From DASVEG01 sp035540495 (lineage in GTDB: Bacteria > Actinomycetota > Acidimicrobiia > Acidimicrobiales > CADCTF01): DNA of 64,000 bases. Within the stretch, counting starts at the first letter, position 1; each line of letters opens with the position of its first letter. Position numbers and translations under genes: made by a program. The notes under the pieces were generated by a model, which saw only the letters and a list, made by a program, of their open reading frames with translations, ran no database searches and was not told where the DNA came from. The stretch spans positions 1-64,000 of the forward strand of contig DATLGL010000031.1 in NCBI GenBank assembly GCA_035540495.1, in the 5' to 3' direction. Shown one piece after another: positions 17,242 through 25,129 of the stretch.

Positions 17242-18539
17242 GCTTCACCGCCAGTGCGTTCCAGAACGAGTACCTCCCGGCGGGAGCGGGCGAGGTGCAC
17301 GCGATCGTGACCGTCTCGTCGTCGGACGACGTGTCGACCACCACGACGCGCGAGAAGGTCGTCGTCTTCATCCTCGACAACAGCGGCTCGATGAGCATGC
17401 CCGAGGCGAAGATCCGCGCCGCGCGCCAAGCCGTCGCGACCGCCATCAGCCTCCTGCCCGACGGGACGTTCTTCGCCGTGATCGCGGGCTCGCACGTGGC
17501 CGTCGGCATCTACCCACGGTTCGATCGGGGCCTCCGGCTCGCGCAGGCCGACGCCGCCACCCGCGACGAAGCGATGAAGGTCGTGCGCCGCATTCCGTCC
17601 GAGGGCGGAACGGCGATCTCGACGTGGCTCGACGTCGCTCGCGCGCTGTTCGAGTTGAAGCCGAACGCGATCCGCCTCGCGTACCTGCTCACCGACGGCA
17701 AGAACGAGAGCGAGGAGCCCGAGCTGCTGCGTGCCGCGCTCGACCGATGCATCGGTGTGTTTCAGTGCGACGCACGCGGCGTCGGCAGCGACTGGGCCGT
17801 CGACGAGCTCCGCCTGATCACCTCAACCCTCCTCGGCGAGGTCGACATCATCGCCACACCTGACGAGATGGACGACGACTTCCAGGCGTTCCTCGAGCGA
17901 GCCATCGGCAAGACCGTCGCCGACGTGCAGCTCCGGGTGTGGTCGCCGCTCGGGTCCACCGTGAAGTTCGTGCGCCAGGTCGCGCCCACCATCGAAGACC
18001 TCACCGACCGACGGGCGCCGGTCGACGACCGTTCGGGCGACTACCCGACGGGCGCGTGGGGAGGCGGCGAGAGCCGCGACTACCACGTGTGCGTCGAGGT
18101 CCCGCCGGGTGAGGTCGGCGCGGAGAAGCTGGCTGCGCGGGTCGGCCTCGTCGTCGACGGCGAGGTTGTCTCCCAGGCACTCGTCAAGGCGATCTGGACC
18201 GACGACGAGGCACTGTCGACGAGGATCAGCCCGCAGGTGGCGCACTACACGGGGCAGGAAGAGCTGGCCGTCGCGATCCACGAGGGGCTCGAAGCGAAGA
18301 AGCAGGGTAACGAGGCGACCGCGACCGTGAAGCTCGGCCGCGCGGTGCAACTTGCCCACGAGTCGGGCAACGAGGGCACCGTCCGGCTGCTGAAGAAGGT
18401 CGTCGACGTCGAGGACCCCGCCACCGGGACGGTTCGGCTGAAGCGGGCCGTCGAGGCCCTCGACGAGATGGCGCTCGACACCCGCTCGACGCGCACCGTG
18501 CGGGTCGGGAAGGCCCCGACAGCCGGGGAGGGCGCGTGA
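17238..18539 (+). CDS. VWA domain protein of the PknG operon
   Basis: The 433-residue protein has a von Willebrand factor A domain at about residues 30-220. The MIDAS metal site is intact: DNSGS near residue 49, the Thr in SEGGTAISTW and the Asp in LLTDGKNESEE. The rest is a beta-rich region followed by a helical C-terminus (VAIHEGLEAKKQGNEATA). There is no signal peptide, so it should act in the cytosol as a protein-binding module. It is coupled by four-base overlaps (GTGA) to the phosphatase before it and the FHA gene after it. Similar cytosolic VWA proteins accompany kinase-phosphatase pairs in TerY-type signalling clusters, but its partner here is unknown. Confidence 0.88.
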   Translation: MSFTASAFQNEYLPAGAGEVHAIVTVSSSDDVSTTTTREKVVVFILDNSGSMSMPEAKIRAARQAVATAISLLPDGTFFAVIAGSHVAVGIYPRFDRGLRLAQADAATRDEAMKVVRRIPSEGGTAISTWLDVARALFELKPNAIRLAYLLTDGKNESEEPELLRAALDRCIGVFQCDARGVGSDWAVDELRLITSTLLGEVDIIATPDEMDDDFQAFLERAIGKTVADVQLRVWSPLGSTVKFVRQVAPTIEDLTDRRAPVDDRSGDYPTGAWGGGESRDYHVCVEVPPGEVGAEKLAARVGLVVDGEVVSQALVKAIWTDDEALSTRISPQVAHYTGQEELAVAIHEGLEAKKQGNEATATVKLGRAVQLAHESGNEGTVRLLKKVVDVEDPATGTVRLKRAVEALDEMALDTRSTRTVRVGKAPTAGEGA

Positions 18540-19063
18540 GCGACCCGGCTGTCTGCTCGCACTGCGGCTCGCCCCGCCAAGCCGACGAGGCGTTCTGTGA
18601 GGTCTGCGGGCTCGACTTCGCCACCGGCAACCTCCCTGCGGCGCCTCCACCGCCCGCCGCGGCCGCCGCGCCCGTCGAGGGCTGGGTGGTCGTGGTCGAG
18701 GTCGACGAGGACTTCTTCCGCAGCAACGAGAGCGAGGGAGACACCTCGCTGTCACCGCCCGCAGGCCAGGTCGCGCAGGAGCTCCCGCTGCGCAACGACG
18801 AGGCACTGATCGGCCGTACGAGCGCCAGCGCGAACCTCCACCCGGACATCGACCTGTCGTCGGACGCAGGGGTGTCCCGGCGCCACGCCGTCCTCCGCCT
18901 CCGCAACGACGCGTGGACGATCGCGGACCTCGGGTCGACGAACGGAACGCGCCTCGACGGCGAGCTCCTGCCGGCCAACGAGGAGCGGGTCCTCACCGAG
19001 GCGTCGGTGGTGCACGTCGGTGCCTGGACGAAGCTCACGGTCAGGAGAGCCACGTCAGCGTGA
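18536..19063 (+). CDS. FHA domain protein with N-terminal zinc ribbon, GarA-like candidate
   Basis: The 175-residue protein has a zinc ribbon at residues 4-26 (CSHCG...CEVCG), a Pro/Ala-rich linker, an acidic segment and a C-terminal FHA domain (about 85-170). FHA hallmarks are GRTSAS, SRRHAVLRL and DLGSTNGTRLDGE, so it should bind phosphothreonine peptides. In mycobacteria GarA is a small FHA protein whose own N-terminal Thr is phosphorylated by PknG. Here NESEGDTSLSPPAGQ in the acidic segment offers a Thr that could play that part, but this is a guess and the ETTS motif of GarA is not conserved. Four-base overlaps join it to both neighbours. It is the most likely output of the kinase in this operon. 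Confidence 0.88.
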   Translation: MSDPAVCSHCGSPRQADEAFCEVCGLDFATGNLPAAPPPPAAAAAPVEGWVVVVEVDEDFFRSNESEGDTSLSPPAGQVAQELPLRNDEALIGRTSASANLHPDIDLSSDAGVSRRHAVLRLRNDAWTIADLGSTNGTRLDGELLPANEERVLTEASVVHVGAWTKLTVRRATSA

Positions 19064-20370
19064 GCCCGCTCTCTCGCATGCGTGCCGCGGCATCGACGAC
19101 GCCGGGGTTGTACCGCGTTCTGTCGCTCGTCGTCGCAGCGCTCCTCGCGCTGACGGCGCTCGCCGGCACCATCGCGGCCGGTGCGGCCGAACGCGCGACC
19201 GCTCGCCTGCGCGACAACACCGGTCCGGTGCTCGTCGCGACGCAGAGCCTGCTCGCGAGCCTCGCCGAGGCCGATGCCGCGGCAACCGCGGCGTTGTTGT
19301 CGGGAGCGGAGGAAGACCGCGAGCAGCGCCGGCTGTACGAGGAGGCGCTTGCGCGAGCGAGCGTGCAGAGCGAGGAGATCTCCGCGCTCATCGGCGACGA
19401 CGCCGACGCGCACGACGACCTCAAGCGACTCTCGATCCGCATCAATCGCTACGCCGGTCTGATCGAAGCGGCCCGGGCGACCTCGCGGCTCGGCTCGCCG
19501 GACAGCGAGCAGTACCTCCTCGCCGCGCTCGACGAGCTCGCCACCGGCGTGCGCGCCGACGCCGCGAGCCTCACCGAGGCGTCGGAGCGACGCTTCGATC
19601 GCGACGAACGGGAGCGGTCGAGGTTCCTCGTCGTCGCGGTCGTCATCGGTGTCGTGGCGCTCACCGCGCTGGCTGCGACCGGGGTGGTTCTCGCGCGGCG
19701 ATCCCGCCGGCTGATCAACCCGCTCCTTCTGCTCGCCACCCTCGTCACGCTGGCTTCCGTGGGATGGCTCGCGTCGAGCGACGTGCGCGCAGGGCGCCGG
19801 CTCGACCTCGCGCGCGACGAGGCGTATCAGTCGATCGCCCTGACGGCGCGGATCCAGTCCGCAGCGTTCGCGGCACGCACCGACGAGTCGGTCGCTCTCA
19901 TCGCGGACGACGCCGATCGACGGACGTCGGCTGACAGCGCGGCGACCGACGTGCTCGCTGGTTCGGTCGACGAAGGTCTCCTGGTGCTGGTTCGCGAGGG
20001 TCAGGCGACCGACGTCGCACGCGGGCTCCTCGTCGACGCCGCGCTCGCGGCCGACACCGCTCGGGAGCGAGCGGCCGTCGCCGAGGCGATGGTGCGCTGG
20101 CAGCGCTACCGAGAGACCGTCAGCACCCTCCGCTCGTCGTCCGGCGACGCCGCGCGAGCGGTCGCCGTCGGGCCCGGAAGCGCCACCTTCAACGGCTTCA
20201 ACTTCTCGCTCGAGGCCGTGCTCGGCGAGAACCGCGATCAGTTCCTCGATGCCATCGAGAGGGCTCGTGACGCGACGAGGTACCTCGCCACGATCACCCT
20301 GTTCCTGCCCCTGCTCGCTGCTGCAGCCGCGCTCGCGGGCATCCAGACGAGGATCAACGAGTACCGATGA
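19060..20370 (+). CDS. GlnX-like membrane sensor with four transmembrane segments
   Basis: The 436-residue protein has four predicted membrane segments at about residues 18-45, 188-212, 219-240 and 408-428. This leaves two helical extracytoplasmic domains of about 140 and 165 residues, both rich in Ala, Asp, Glu and Arg like bacterial chemoreceptor sensing domains. No histidine kinase, HAMP or methyl-accepting part is seen. This topology and its place between a PknG/FHA set and a binding protein match mycobacterial GlnX, which passes the state of the binding protein GlnH to PknG. The GTG start overlaps the FHA stop and its own stop overlaps the next ATG. The topology reading is firm; the GlnX role rests mainly on context. 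Confidence 0.8.
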   Translation: MSPLSRMRAAASTTPGLYRVLSLVVAALLALTALAGTIAAGAAERATARLRDNTGPVLVATQSLLASLAEADAAATAALLSGAEEDREQRRLYEEALARASVQSEEISALIGDDADAHDDLKRLSIRINRYAGLIEAARATSRLGSPDSEQYLLAALDELATGVRADAASLTEASERRFDRDERERSRFLVVAVVIGVVALTALAATGVVLARRSRRLINPLLLLATLVTLASVGWLASSDVRAGRRLDLARDEAYQSIALTARIQSAAFAARTDESVALIADDADRRTSADSAATDVLAGSVDEGLLVLVREGQATDVARGLLVDAALAADTARERAAVAEAMVRWQRYRETVSTLRSSSGDAARAVAVGPGSATFNGFNFSLEAVLGENRDQFLDAIERARDATRYLATITLFLPLLAAAAALAGIQTRINEYR

Positions 20371-21479
20371 GCGGCTTCAGTCGACGGACGTTCCTCGCCG
20401 GATCCGCGGCGACCGCCTTCGGGCTGTCGCTGCTCGGTGCATGCACTCGAGACGGCGCGACGGGGGGCGATCGCCGTCTCCGCATCCTGAACTGGCCCGA
20501 CTACATCGACGACGAATCCGTCGCGCGCTTCGAGCAGCAGGCCGGCGCGCCGGTCGACTACGTCGAGGAGTACAACGGCAACGAAGAGGCGTTCGACGAG
20601 CTGTTCCGGCCCCGCCTCGGCGAAGGGAGATCGACCGGCTACGACGTGATCGTGCCCACGTACTGGGCCGTCGACCGGATGCTCGCGGAGGGATGGCTCG
20701 AGCCGCTGCCCCTCGAGCGCATCCCCAACCACGCCAACGTCGACCCTGCGTTCCTCGGGATGCCGTGGGACCGCGGCGCGCGCTTCCACATGCCTTGGCA
20801 GGTGGGCATCACCGGCATCGCCTACGACCCCGCCCAGACGAAGAAGGAGATCCGCTCGATGGCCGATCTCCTCGACCCGTCGCTGCGCGGCCGCATCGGC
20901 ATGGTGAGCGAGATGCGCGAGACCGTGGGTCTGCTCATGCTCGCTCGCGGTGCCGACCCTTCGCGCGCCACGGTGCCCGCCGCTGAGGCCGCGCTCGAGC
21001 GCCTCGAGCAACTGGTGACCGACGGCCACGTCGCAGGCTTCACCGCGAACGAGTTCGTCGACGCGCTCAAGACCGGCCAGTTCGCAGCGGCGCTCGCGTG
21101 GTCGGGCGACATCATCCAGCTCCAGGCCGAGCGGCCCGACATCCGCTTCGTCATCCCCGCCGAAGGCGGCATCCGCTGGTTCGACAGCATGATCATCCCG
21201 AAGGGCGCGTCGCGCCCCGATCTCGCGGGCGACTGGATGAACTTCGCCTACGCGCCGGAGAATGCCGCCCGCATCACGGCGTCGGTGCAGTACATCAGCC
21301 CGGTCCTGGGGGTGCGGGAGGAGCTCGAACGCGCCGGCGGAGAGTCGGCGGCGCTCGCCGACAACCCGATCCTGTTTCCCGACGACGAGACCCGCCGCCG
21401 CCTCTACTTCTGGTCGGGCATGACCGCAGCGGAGGAAGACCGGATCCAGGAGCGGTTCACCGAGATCACCGGAGGCTGA
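20367..21479 (+). CDS. Tat-exported lipoprotein, spermidine/putrescine-type binding protein
   Basis: The 370-residue protein begins with a twin-arginine motif (SRRTFLAGSAATAF) and a lipobox (LLGAC near residue 26). It is therefore probably folded in the cytosol, exported by Tat and lipid-anchored outside. The mature part matches the PotD/PotF family: LRILNWPDYIDDESVARFE, YNGNEEAFDELF, YDVIVPTYWAVDRML and IRFVIPAEGGIRWFDSM. No permease or ATPase genes lie nearby, so it is more likely a sensor than a transporter part. Its ATG overlaps the stop of the membrane sensor gene. In mycobacteria this place in the pathway is taken by the amino-acid binding lipoprotein GlnH. A change of ligand class, perhaps to polyamines or another amine, is inferred and not proven. 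Confidence 0.88.
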   Translation: MSGFSRRTFLAGSAATAFGLSLLGACTRDGATGGDRRLRILNWPDYIDDESVARFEQQAGAPVDYVEEYNGNEEAFDELFRPRLGEGRSTGYDVIVPTYWAVDRMLAEGWLEPLPLERIPNHANVDPAFLGMPWDRGARFHMPWQVGITGIAYDPAQTKKEIRSMADLLDPSLRGRIGMVSEMRETVGLLMLARGADPSRATVPAAEAALERLEQLVTDGHVAGFTANEFVDALKTGQFAAALAWSGDIIQLQAERPDIRFVIPAEGGIRWFDSMIIPKGASRPDLAGDWMNFAYAPENAARITASVQYISPVLGVREELERAGGESAALADNPILFPDDETRRRLYFWSGMTAAEEDRIQERFTEITGG

Positions 21480-21483
21480 CTCC

Positions 21484-22836
21484 ATGCACCGGTTCGACGA
21501 AGACGTCGACGCGTTCGCGTCGGAGGTGTTCCGCTTCGCCCGACGGCGTGCGTCCGAGGACGCCACGACCTTGGAGCTCGGGCATCCGCGCACCAAGGCG
21601 GAGCTCGACGCGCGGTGCGGTCAGACGATCACCGAGAACGGCATGGGCGCCCTCGACGCTCTCCGTCTCTTCGAGGACGTGCTCGAACCGGCGTGCCTGT
21701 CGGTCGACTTCCCCCGATACCTCGCGTTCGTGCCCGCCGCGCCGACCGAGACGTCGATCCTCGCCGACCTCGCGATCAGCGCGTGCTCGATCTACGCGGG
21801 GTCGTGGCAGGAGGGTGCTGGCGCGGTGTGGGCGGAGAACGAGGCGCTCCGTTGGATCGCGTCCCTGGCCGGTCTGCCCGACTCGGCCGGTGGCGTGTTC
21901 GTGTCCGGTGGGACCAACGGCAACCTGTCCGCGCTCGTGGCGGCGCGCGACGCGGCGCGACGCCGGCGCGGCGACCGACGGCCCGACGGCGGCTGGGTCG
22001 TCGTGGCCGGAGAGACGAGCCACTCGTCGATCGCATCGGCGGCGCGGGTGATGGACGTCGAGGTGGTGATCGTCCCGGGCGACCGCCTGCGGGGAGAAGC
22101 GCTTGCGCCGGTGCTCGACGATCTGGGCGAGCGGGCGTTCGCCGTGGTCGCCACGGCCGGCACCACGAACCTCGGCATCGTCGACGACCTCGCGACAACG
22201 GGAGCCGTGTGCAGCGAACGCGGCGTGTGGTTCCACGTCGACGGCGCCTACGGCGGCGCCGCGCTGGTGGCTCCGTCGGCTCGTGCTCGCTTCGACGGGA
22301 TCGAGCAGGCCGACTCGTTCATCGTCGACCCCCACAAGTGGCTCTTCGCGCCCTTCGACGCGTGCGCGCTGCTCTACCGCGACCCCCTCGCAGCGCAGCA
22401 GGCGCACACGCAGCACGCGTCGTACCTCGACGTCCTCACCGAGGGTGGCGAATGGAACCCGTCGGATTTCGCCATCCATCTGAGCCGCCGAGCCCGAGGC
22501 CTTCCGTTCTGGTTCTCGCTGGCGGCGAACGGCGTGGCCGCCTACCGCGACGCGGTGGAGCACTGCCTGTCGGTCACGCGCGACGCTGCCGCGCTGATCG
22601 ACGCGCATCCCGACCTCCAGTTGCTGCGCGAGCCGGAGCTGTCGGTGGCCGCCTTCACCCGCCGTGGATGGTCCGCGGGAGATCACGACGCTTGGTCGTT
22701 GCGGATGCTCGAGGCGGGCGAGGCCTTCGTCGTGCCGTCGTCGCACGATGGCCAGCCGATTCTCCGGTTCTGCATCGTGAACCCCAGAACGACCGTCGAC
22801 GACATCCGACTCGTCCTCGACAGCCTCAGCTCCTGA
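21484..22836 (+). CDS. PLP-dependent group II decarboxylase
   Basis: The 450-residue protein belongs to the pyridoxal-phosphate group II decarboxylases (aromatic-L-amino-acid, histidine or glutamate type). The PLP Lys is in DSFIVDPHKWLFAPFDACAL, with HVDGAYGGAA as the cofactor Asp region, VSGGTNGNLSAL as the phosphate loop and GETSHSSI as the stacking His region. Length and order are normal. The start ATG lies four bases after the binding-protein stop, so it is probably the last gene of the signalling operon. A decarboxylase makes amines, and the binding protein before it is of the polyamine class, so the two may concern related compounds. The exact substrate cannot be assigned from sequence. 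The 3' end overlaps the opposing gene by 11 bases. Confidence 0.88.
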   Translation: MHRFDEDVDAFASEVFRFARRRASEDATTLELGHPRTKAELDARCGQTITENGMGALDALRLFEDVLEPACLSVDFPRYLAFVPAAPTETSILADLAISACSIYAGSWQEGAGAVWAENEALRWIASLAGLPDSAGGVFVSGGTNGNLSALVAARDAARRRRGDRRPDGGWVVVAGETSHSSIASAARVMDVEVVIVPGDRLRGEALAPVLDDLGERAFAVVATAGTTNLGIVDDLATTGAVCSERGVWFHVDGAYGGAALVAPSARARFDGIEQADSFIVDPHKWLFAPFDACALLYRDPLAAQQAHTQHASYLDVLTEGGEWNPSDFAIHLSRRARGLPFWFSLAANGVAAYRDAVEHCLSVTRDAAALIDAHPDLQLLREPELSVAAFTRRGWSAGDHDAWSLRMLEAGEAFVVPSSHDGQPILRFCIVNPRTTVDDIRLVLDSLSS

Positions 22837-23329
22837 GGTCGACCTCGACCTTCCCGTCGTCGTTGACGTCGGCCTCATAGCGGGTGAGGCGCTCGTCGTC
22901 AGGGTCGTACGTCTCGTTCGTGCACGGGTCGACGAAGTGGCGGTCGCCGATCTCCCACCGCAGCGCGCACTCGAGCTTGCGGTTCTCCGGGTCGACGTAC
23001 GCGAGGACCGCGTACCACCCCTCCTCCGGATCCCTGCCGTCATGGAGGACGTAGATCTCGCGGCCAGCGCCCGCGGTCAACGGGTCCTTGAAGAAGATCG
23101 GCGCGCCCTGCTCGTCGATCCGCTGTGCGAACCGCTTCGCCTCGCCGACGACGAACGTGTCGCCGCCCGGAAGGTTCGCCTGTTGCGGGTTGTTCGAGGC
23201 GAGGTCGACGACGACCCACATCAGCAGCGCGGAGAGCGCCACGAGGACGATGCCGCCGACGATGCGCGCCCTGAGCTTCTGGCTGCGGCGGGGCGGTGGC
23301 GTGTACGCCGGCCGGTTCGGGGTGGTCAT
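22826..23329 (-). CDS. hypothetical single-pass membrane protein
   Basis: I do not recognise the family. The 167-residue protein has a short Pro/Arg-rich cytoplasmic head, one membrane segment at about residues 24-44 (IVGGIVLVALSALLMWVVVDLA) and an outward soluble domain of about 120 residues. That domain has two cysteines (KLECALRWE and VDPCTNE) and an acidic calcium-binding-like end (DVNDDGKVEVD). The start at 23329 was chosen because it forms a four-base ATGA overlap with the carboxyltransferase stop; an ATG three codons upstream is the alternative. It is therefore probably co-translated with that gene, although no functional link is evident. It converges on the decarboxylase gene with an 11-base overlap. 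Confidence 0.7.
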   Translation of the reverse strand: MTTPNRPAYTPPPRRSQKLRARIVGGIVLVALSALLMWVVVDLASNNPQQANLPGGDTFVVGEAKRFAQRIDEQGAPIFFKDPLTAGAGREIYVLHDGRDPEEGWYAVLAYVDPENRKLECALRWEIGDRHFVDPCTNETYDPDDERLTRYEADVNDDGKVEVDLRS

Positions 23330-24690
23330 ACGAGCCACCTACCGGTCGCTGCGTCGGGTCGCCGCCGGCGGTCGCCGGGAACGGCGTCGTCGATCGCACG
23401 CACCACGGCCTTCCGTACGGCGGCCGGATCGTCACGGATGACCTCGTCCACGATCCCGAGCGAGAGGAGGTCGGCTGCGGTGAGCTTCAGGTCCGCGGCC
23501 CGCTGCGGTGCGGTGTCGACGGTGCGGTCGAGGATCGCCGCCGTGCCTTCCGGCGCGATGACCGAGAAGATGGCGTGGTCGAGCATCAGCAGGCGGTCGG
23601 CGTGCGCGATCGCCAGCGCACCACCGCTCCCGCCCTCCCCGACGCACACGCTCACGGTGGGGCCGGCGACGGCGTCGAAGGCGGCGAACGTGCGGGCGAT
23701 CTCTCCCGCGATGCCGGCCGCCTCCGAGGAGGGGCTCGGATCGGCGCCCGGGGTGTCGACGAAGGTGACGAGCGGGAGCTCCAGGCGGCTCGCGAGGGCC
23801 GCGGCTCTCTGGGCGAGTCGGTAGCCCTCCGGCCTCGGCTTCCCGCGGTTCATCGTCACCGCGACGACCCGCCGTCCGTCGATCGACGCCAGGCTCGCTT
23901 CGATGCACGGGTCGGGAGGCATTGCCCGCAGCGGCGTCGACGACCCGTCGTCGACGATCCCCGCCGCCCACGCGTCGCCCGACGGCCGCGCCGGATCCCG
24001 CGCCGCGAGCACCTCGTCCCACGCCGTCGGCTCGGCCCCGCCCCCGCCGCTTTTGGGAACGGTCAGGCCGGCATCTCGGCGATTCCGTTCCCAATTCCCG
24101 AAGCCAAGGGCGCGTTCGACGAACGCGGCCTGGTCGTCGCGGGCGACGAGCGCGTCGACGAGGCCGTGGCGGAAGGCCGATTCCGCGGTGTGCGACGACG
24201 CCGGCAGCTTCTCGCCGGTCGTCAACTCGACCACCCGGGGGCCGGCGAACCCGATCATCGCCCCGGGCTCGGCGGCGCGGACGTCGGCCAGCGACGCGTA
24301 CGAAGCGAACACACCTCCGCTCGTCGGACCGCGCAGGATCGACACTTGGAGCAGGCCTGCCGCGGCGTGGTCGCGCGCCGCGGCCGCGGTACGGCCGAGC
24401 TGCAGCAGCGAGACCATGCCCTCCTGCATCCGCGCGCCGCCCGAGGTTGCGATCACCACGACGGGCAGCCGCGCATCGCGCGCCCGGCGGTACGCCCGCA
24501 CGACCCGCTCGCCGTGGGCGGCTCCCATCGACCCACCCATCACGTCGAAGCGCCCCTCGATGACCGCGTAGCCGAGCTCGGTCCGACCGGTGCGCACCGA
24601 CTCCTCGGCTGGAGGCGTGTACCCGGGGAACGACAGGGGATCGCCCGCGCGAAGGTCGGCGTCCCACTCGGCTTGGAGGGGGTGCAACAA
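23326..24690 (-). CDS. acetyl-CoA carboxylase carboxyltransferase, beta and alpha parts fused
   Basis: The 454-residue protein joins an AccD-like half (residues 1-195) to an AccA-like half (about 215-454). It would transfer CO2 from carboxybiotin to acetyl-CoA or a related acyl-CoA. SGGARMQEGM, PTSGGVFASYA and the oxyanion-type glycines mark the first half; VDTPGADPSPSSEAAGIAGEIAR and VGEGGSGGALA mark the second. The usual AccD zinc ribbon of four cysteines is absent. A palindromic element at 24051-24094 is translated as part of the linker (WERNRRDAGLTVPK). No biotin carboxylase or carrier gene is nearby. The start is TTG 24690 or TTG 24687, with AATACT 8 bases before the first. It is divergent from the B12-domain gene. 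Confidence 0.85.
   Translation of the reverse strand: MLHPLQAEWDADLRAGDPLSFPGYTPPAEESVRTGRTELGYAVIEGRFDVMGGSMGAAHGERVVRAYRRARDARLPVVVIATSGGARMQEGMVSLLQLGRTAAAARDHAAAGLLQVSILRGPTSGGVFASYASLADVRAAEPGAMIGFAGPRVVELTTGEKLPASSHTAESAFRHGLVDALVARDDQAAFVERALGFGNWERNRRDAGLTVPKSGGGGAEPTAWDEVLAARDPARPSGDAWAAGIVDDGSSTPLRAMPPDPCIEASLASIDGRRVVAVTMNRGKPRPEGYRLAQRAAALASRLELPLVTFVDTPGADPSPSSEAAGIAGEIARTFAAFDAVAGPTVSVCVGEGGSGGALAIAHADRLLMLDHAIFSVIAPEGTAAILDRTVDTAPQRAADLKLTAADLLSLGIVDEVIRDDPAAVRKAVVRAIDDAVPGDRRRRPDAATGRWLV
24051..24094. repeat. palindromic interspersed element, copy 2 (inside a gene)
   Basis: This 44-base sequence has perfect outer arms GGGAACGG/CCGTTCCC and inner arms GCCG/CGGC around a 6-base loop. 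It aligns with 6563-6607 in 31 of 42 columns. It lies in frame within the carboxyltransferase gene and is translated on the minus strand into WERNRRDAGLTVPK, between the two halves of the fusion. Confidence 0.6.
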
Positions 24691-24697
24691 GGGTCCC

Positions 24698-24704
24698 TAG
24701 TATT
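24698..24704. promoter_or_regulatory. shared -10 core of two divergent genes
   Basis: On the plus strand TAGTAT (24698-24703) lies 8 bases before the GTG of the B12-domain gene at 24712. On the minus strand the same core reads AATACT, 8 bases before the TTG of the carboxyltransferase gene at 24690. Only 21 bases separate the two start codons, and neither has a ribosome site. Confidence 0.5.
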
Positions 24705-24711
24705 CACGCCC

Positions 24712-25125
24712 GTGATCCGCCCCTATCGCGTCGTCGTGGCCAAGCCCGGGCTCGACGGACACGACCGCGGTGCCAAGGTCATCTCGATGGCACTGCGGGA
24801 CGCAGGCTTCGAAGTGATCTACACCGGGCTCCACCAGACCCCCGAGCAGGTGGTCGAGACCGTGATCCAGGAGGACGCCGATGCAGTCGGCCTCAGCCTG
24901 CTCTCCGGCGCCCACATGACACTGTTCCCGAAGGTCCTCGACCTGCTGAAGGACCGCGGCGCAGACGACGTCATGGTCTTCGGTGGCGGCATCATCCCGG
25001 ACGACGACATCCCGAAGCTCGAGGAGCTCGGCGTGTCGAAGGTCTTCACCCCCGGCGCGTCGATCGCGTCGATCACCGAGTGGCTCGAGACCGCCCTCGA
25101 CGAGCGAGAAGGACAGACGGCCTAA
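24712..25125 (+). CDS. stand-alone cobalamin-binding domain of methylmalonyl-CoA mutase type
   Basis: The 137-residue protein matches the C-terminal B12-binding domain of acyl-CoA mutases. The base-off ligand motif DxHxxG is present in PGLDGHDRGAKV, followed by the family blocks YTGLHQTPEQVV, GLSLLSGAHMTLFPKV and FGGGIIPDDDIPKL. Alone it is about the size of the small subunit that partners a separate catalytic subunit in split mutases (as in McmA2 or IcmB). The catalytic subunit is not in this window. The gene lies five bases before sucC, which suggests one transcript. Mutase would make succinyl-CoA, which SucCD then turns into succinate with ATP or GTP formation. GTG 24712 is the start because TAGTAT lies 8 bases upstream. 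Confidence 0.9.
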   Translation: MIRPYRVVVAKPGLDGHDRGAKVISMALRDAGFEVIYTGLHQTPEQVVETVIQEDADAVGLSLLSGAHMTLFPKVLDLLKDRGADDVMVFGGGIIPDDDIPKLEELGVSKVFTPGASIASITEWLETALDEREGQTA

Positions 25126-25129
25126 CTCC

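Noticed and set aside
20367..21479. A full polyamine ABC transporter
   Set aside because: Only the binding protein is present; no permease or ATPase gene is seen within the window.
22826..22850. A terminator between the decarboxylase and the opposing gene
   Set aside because: The only dyads (CTCAG/CTGAG and GAGGTCGACCTC) are short, overlap coding sequence and lack a T tract.
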